DNA from: Paludibacteraceae bacterium
GTDB taxonomy: Bacteria > Bacteroidota > Bacteroidia > Bacteroidales > Paludibacteraceae
Assembly (NCBI GenBank): GCA_016302585.1
Contig: JAEDNI010000026.1
Coordinates: 1 to 24,972, forward strand
DNA: 24,972 nucleotides
Reading direction: 5' to 3'
Part shown: positions 24,916 through 24,972 of the stretch, piece by piece
How positions within the stretch are numbered: position 1 is the stretch's first letter
Layout of the letters: every line of letters begins with the position of its first letter
The notes under the pieces: model-generated
Told to the model about the DNA's origin: nothing
The model's database searches: none
Seen by the model: the letters and a program-made list of their open reading frames with translations, nothing else
Made by a program: the position numbers and the translations under genes

Positions 24916-24972
24916 TCAAGAGGGTATAGCGGACTCTCTGCGTTTCTCCAGTTCGTCTTTCATCTGCGCCAT
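24916..24972 (-). CDS. 3' end of an upstream gene (partial)
   Basis: The minus strand reads MAQMKDELEKRRESAIPS and a TGA stop from the window edge, in one frame. The charged, helical ending looks like a natural protein C terminus. It may belong to a gene upstream of the glucan operon, for instance a transporter, but 18 residues cannot identify it. It ends about 105 bases before the phosphorylase start, with the 10-bp repeats between. Confidence 0.45.
   Translation of the reverse strand: MAQMKDELEKRRESAIPS

Overview
The window looks like a chromosomal segment of a Bacteroidales-type member of the Bacteroidota. The main evidence is five promoters of the TTG-N20-TAnnTTTG form, with exactly 20 bases between the two boxes every time. 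Supporting evidence is a DUF3467 protein, a PCMD-type secreted protein, a DUF4465 domain, secreted proteins that share a short C-terminal tail, and a SufC/SufD pair. I cannot name the genus. Almost everything is read from the minus strand; only aroC and the polyprenyl synthase run on the plus strand.

Layout, left to right. (1) Positions 1-74: the first codons and the promoter of a leftward gene that leaves the window. (2) Positions 135-7726: a vitamin B12 (cobalamin) riboswitch operon. It has a promoter, a cobalamin riboswitch and a long leader, then a 2063-residue secreted protein (four CUB-like units with stalk domains, a parallel beta-helix, Fn3/Ig-like domains and a C-terminal DUF4465), then a 327-residue secreted partner and a terminator. 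(3) Positions 7738-9165: a nucleoside phosphorylase and a DUF3467 protein, preceded by a strongly structured 110-base intergenic region and by heptamer repeats. (4) Positions 9163-11543: a secreted PCMD-type protein and a membrane GT2 glycosyltransferase. (5) Positions 11513-13562: a divergent promoter built around a 14-bp palindrome, then chorismate synthase (aroC) and a polyprenyl diphosphate synthase. (6) Positions 13530-16447: an outer-membrane beta-barrel protein coupled to sufC and an unusually short sufD. (7) Positions 16458-24811: a three-gene beta-glucan operon, made of a cytoplasmic GH94-superfamily phosphorylase, a GH30 lipoprotein and a large GH81 endo-beta-1,3-glucanase carrying two F5/8C (CBM32-like) domains. 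(8) Positions 24856-24972: a 10-bp tandem repeat and the 3' end of an upstream gene.

How the genes may work together. The riboswitch ties the giant surface protein and its partner to cobalamin supply, so they are candidates for corrinoid capture; no BtuB transporter lies in the window. The glucan operon can be read as an outside-to-inside path: GH81 cuts beta-1,3-glucan, GH30 removes probably beta-1,6 linkages at the envelope, and the phosphorylase splits imported oligosaccharides in the cytoplasm. The 327-residue protein, the giant protein and GH81 end in the same short tail motif, which suggests a common export or anchoring route.

A recurrent DNA pattern is a tandem array of about five 7-bp units. 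It occurs in two gene-end spacers and, strikingly, twice inside the GH81 reading frame.
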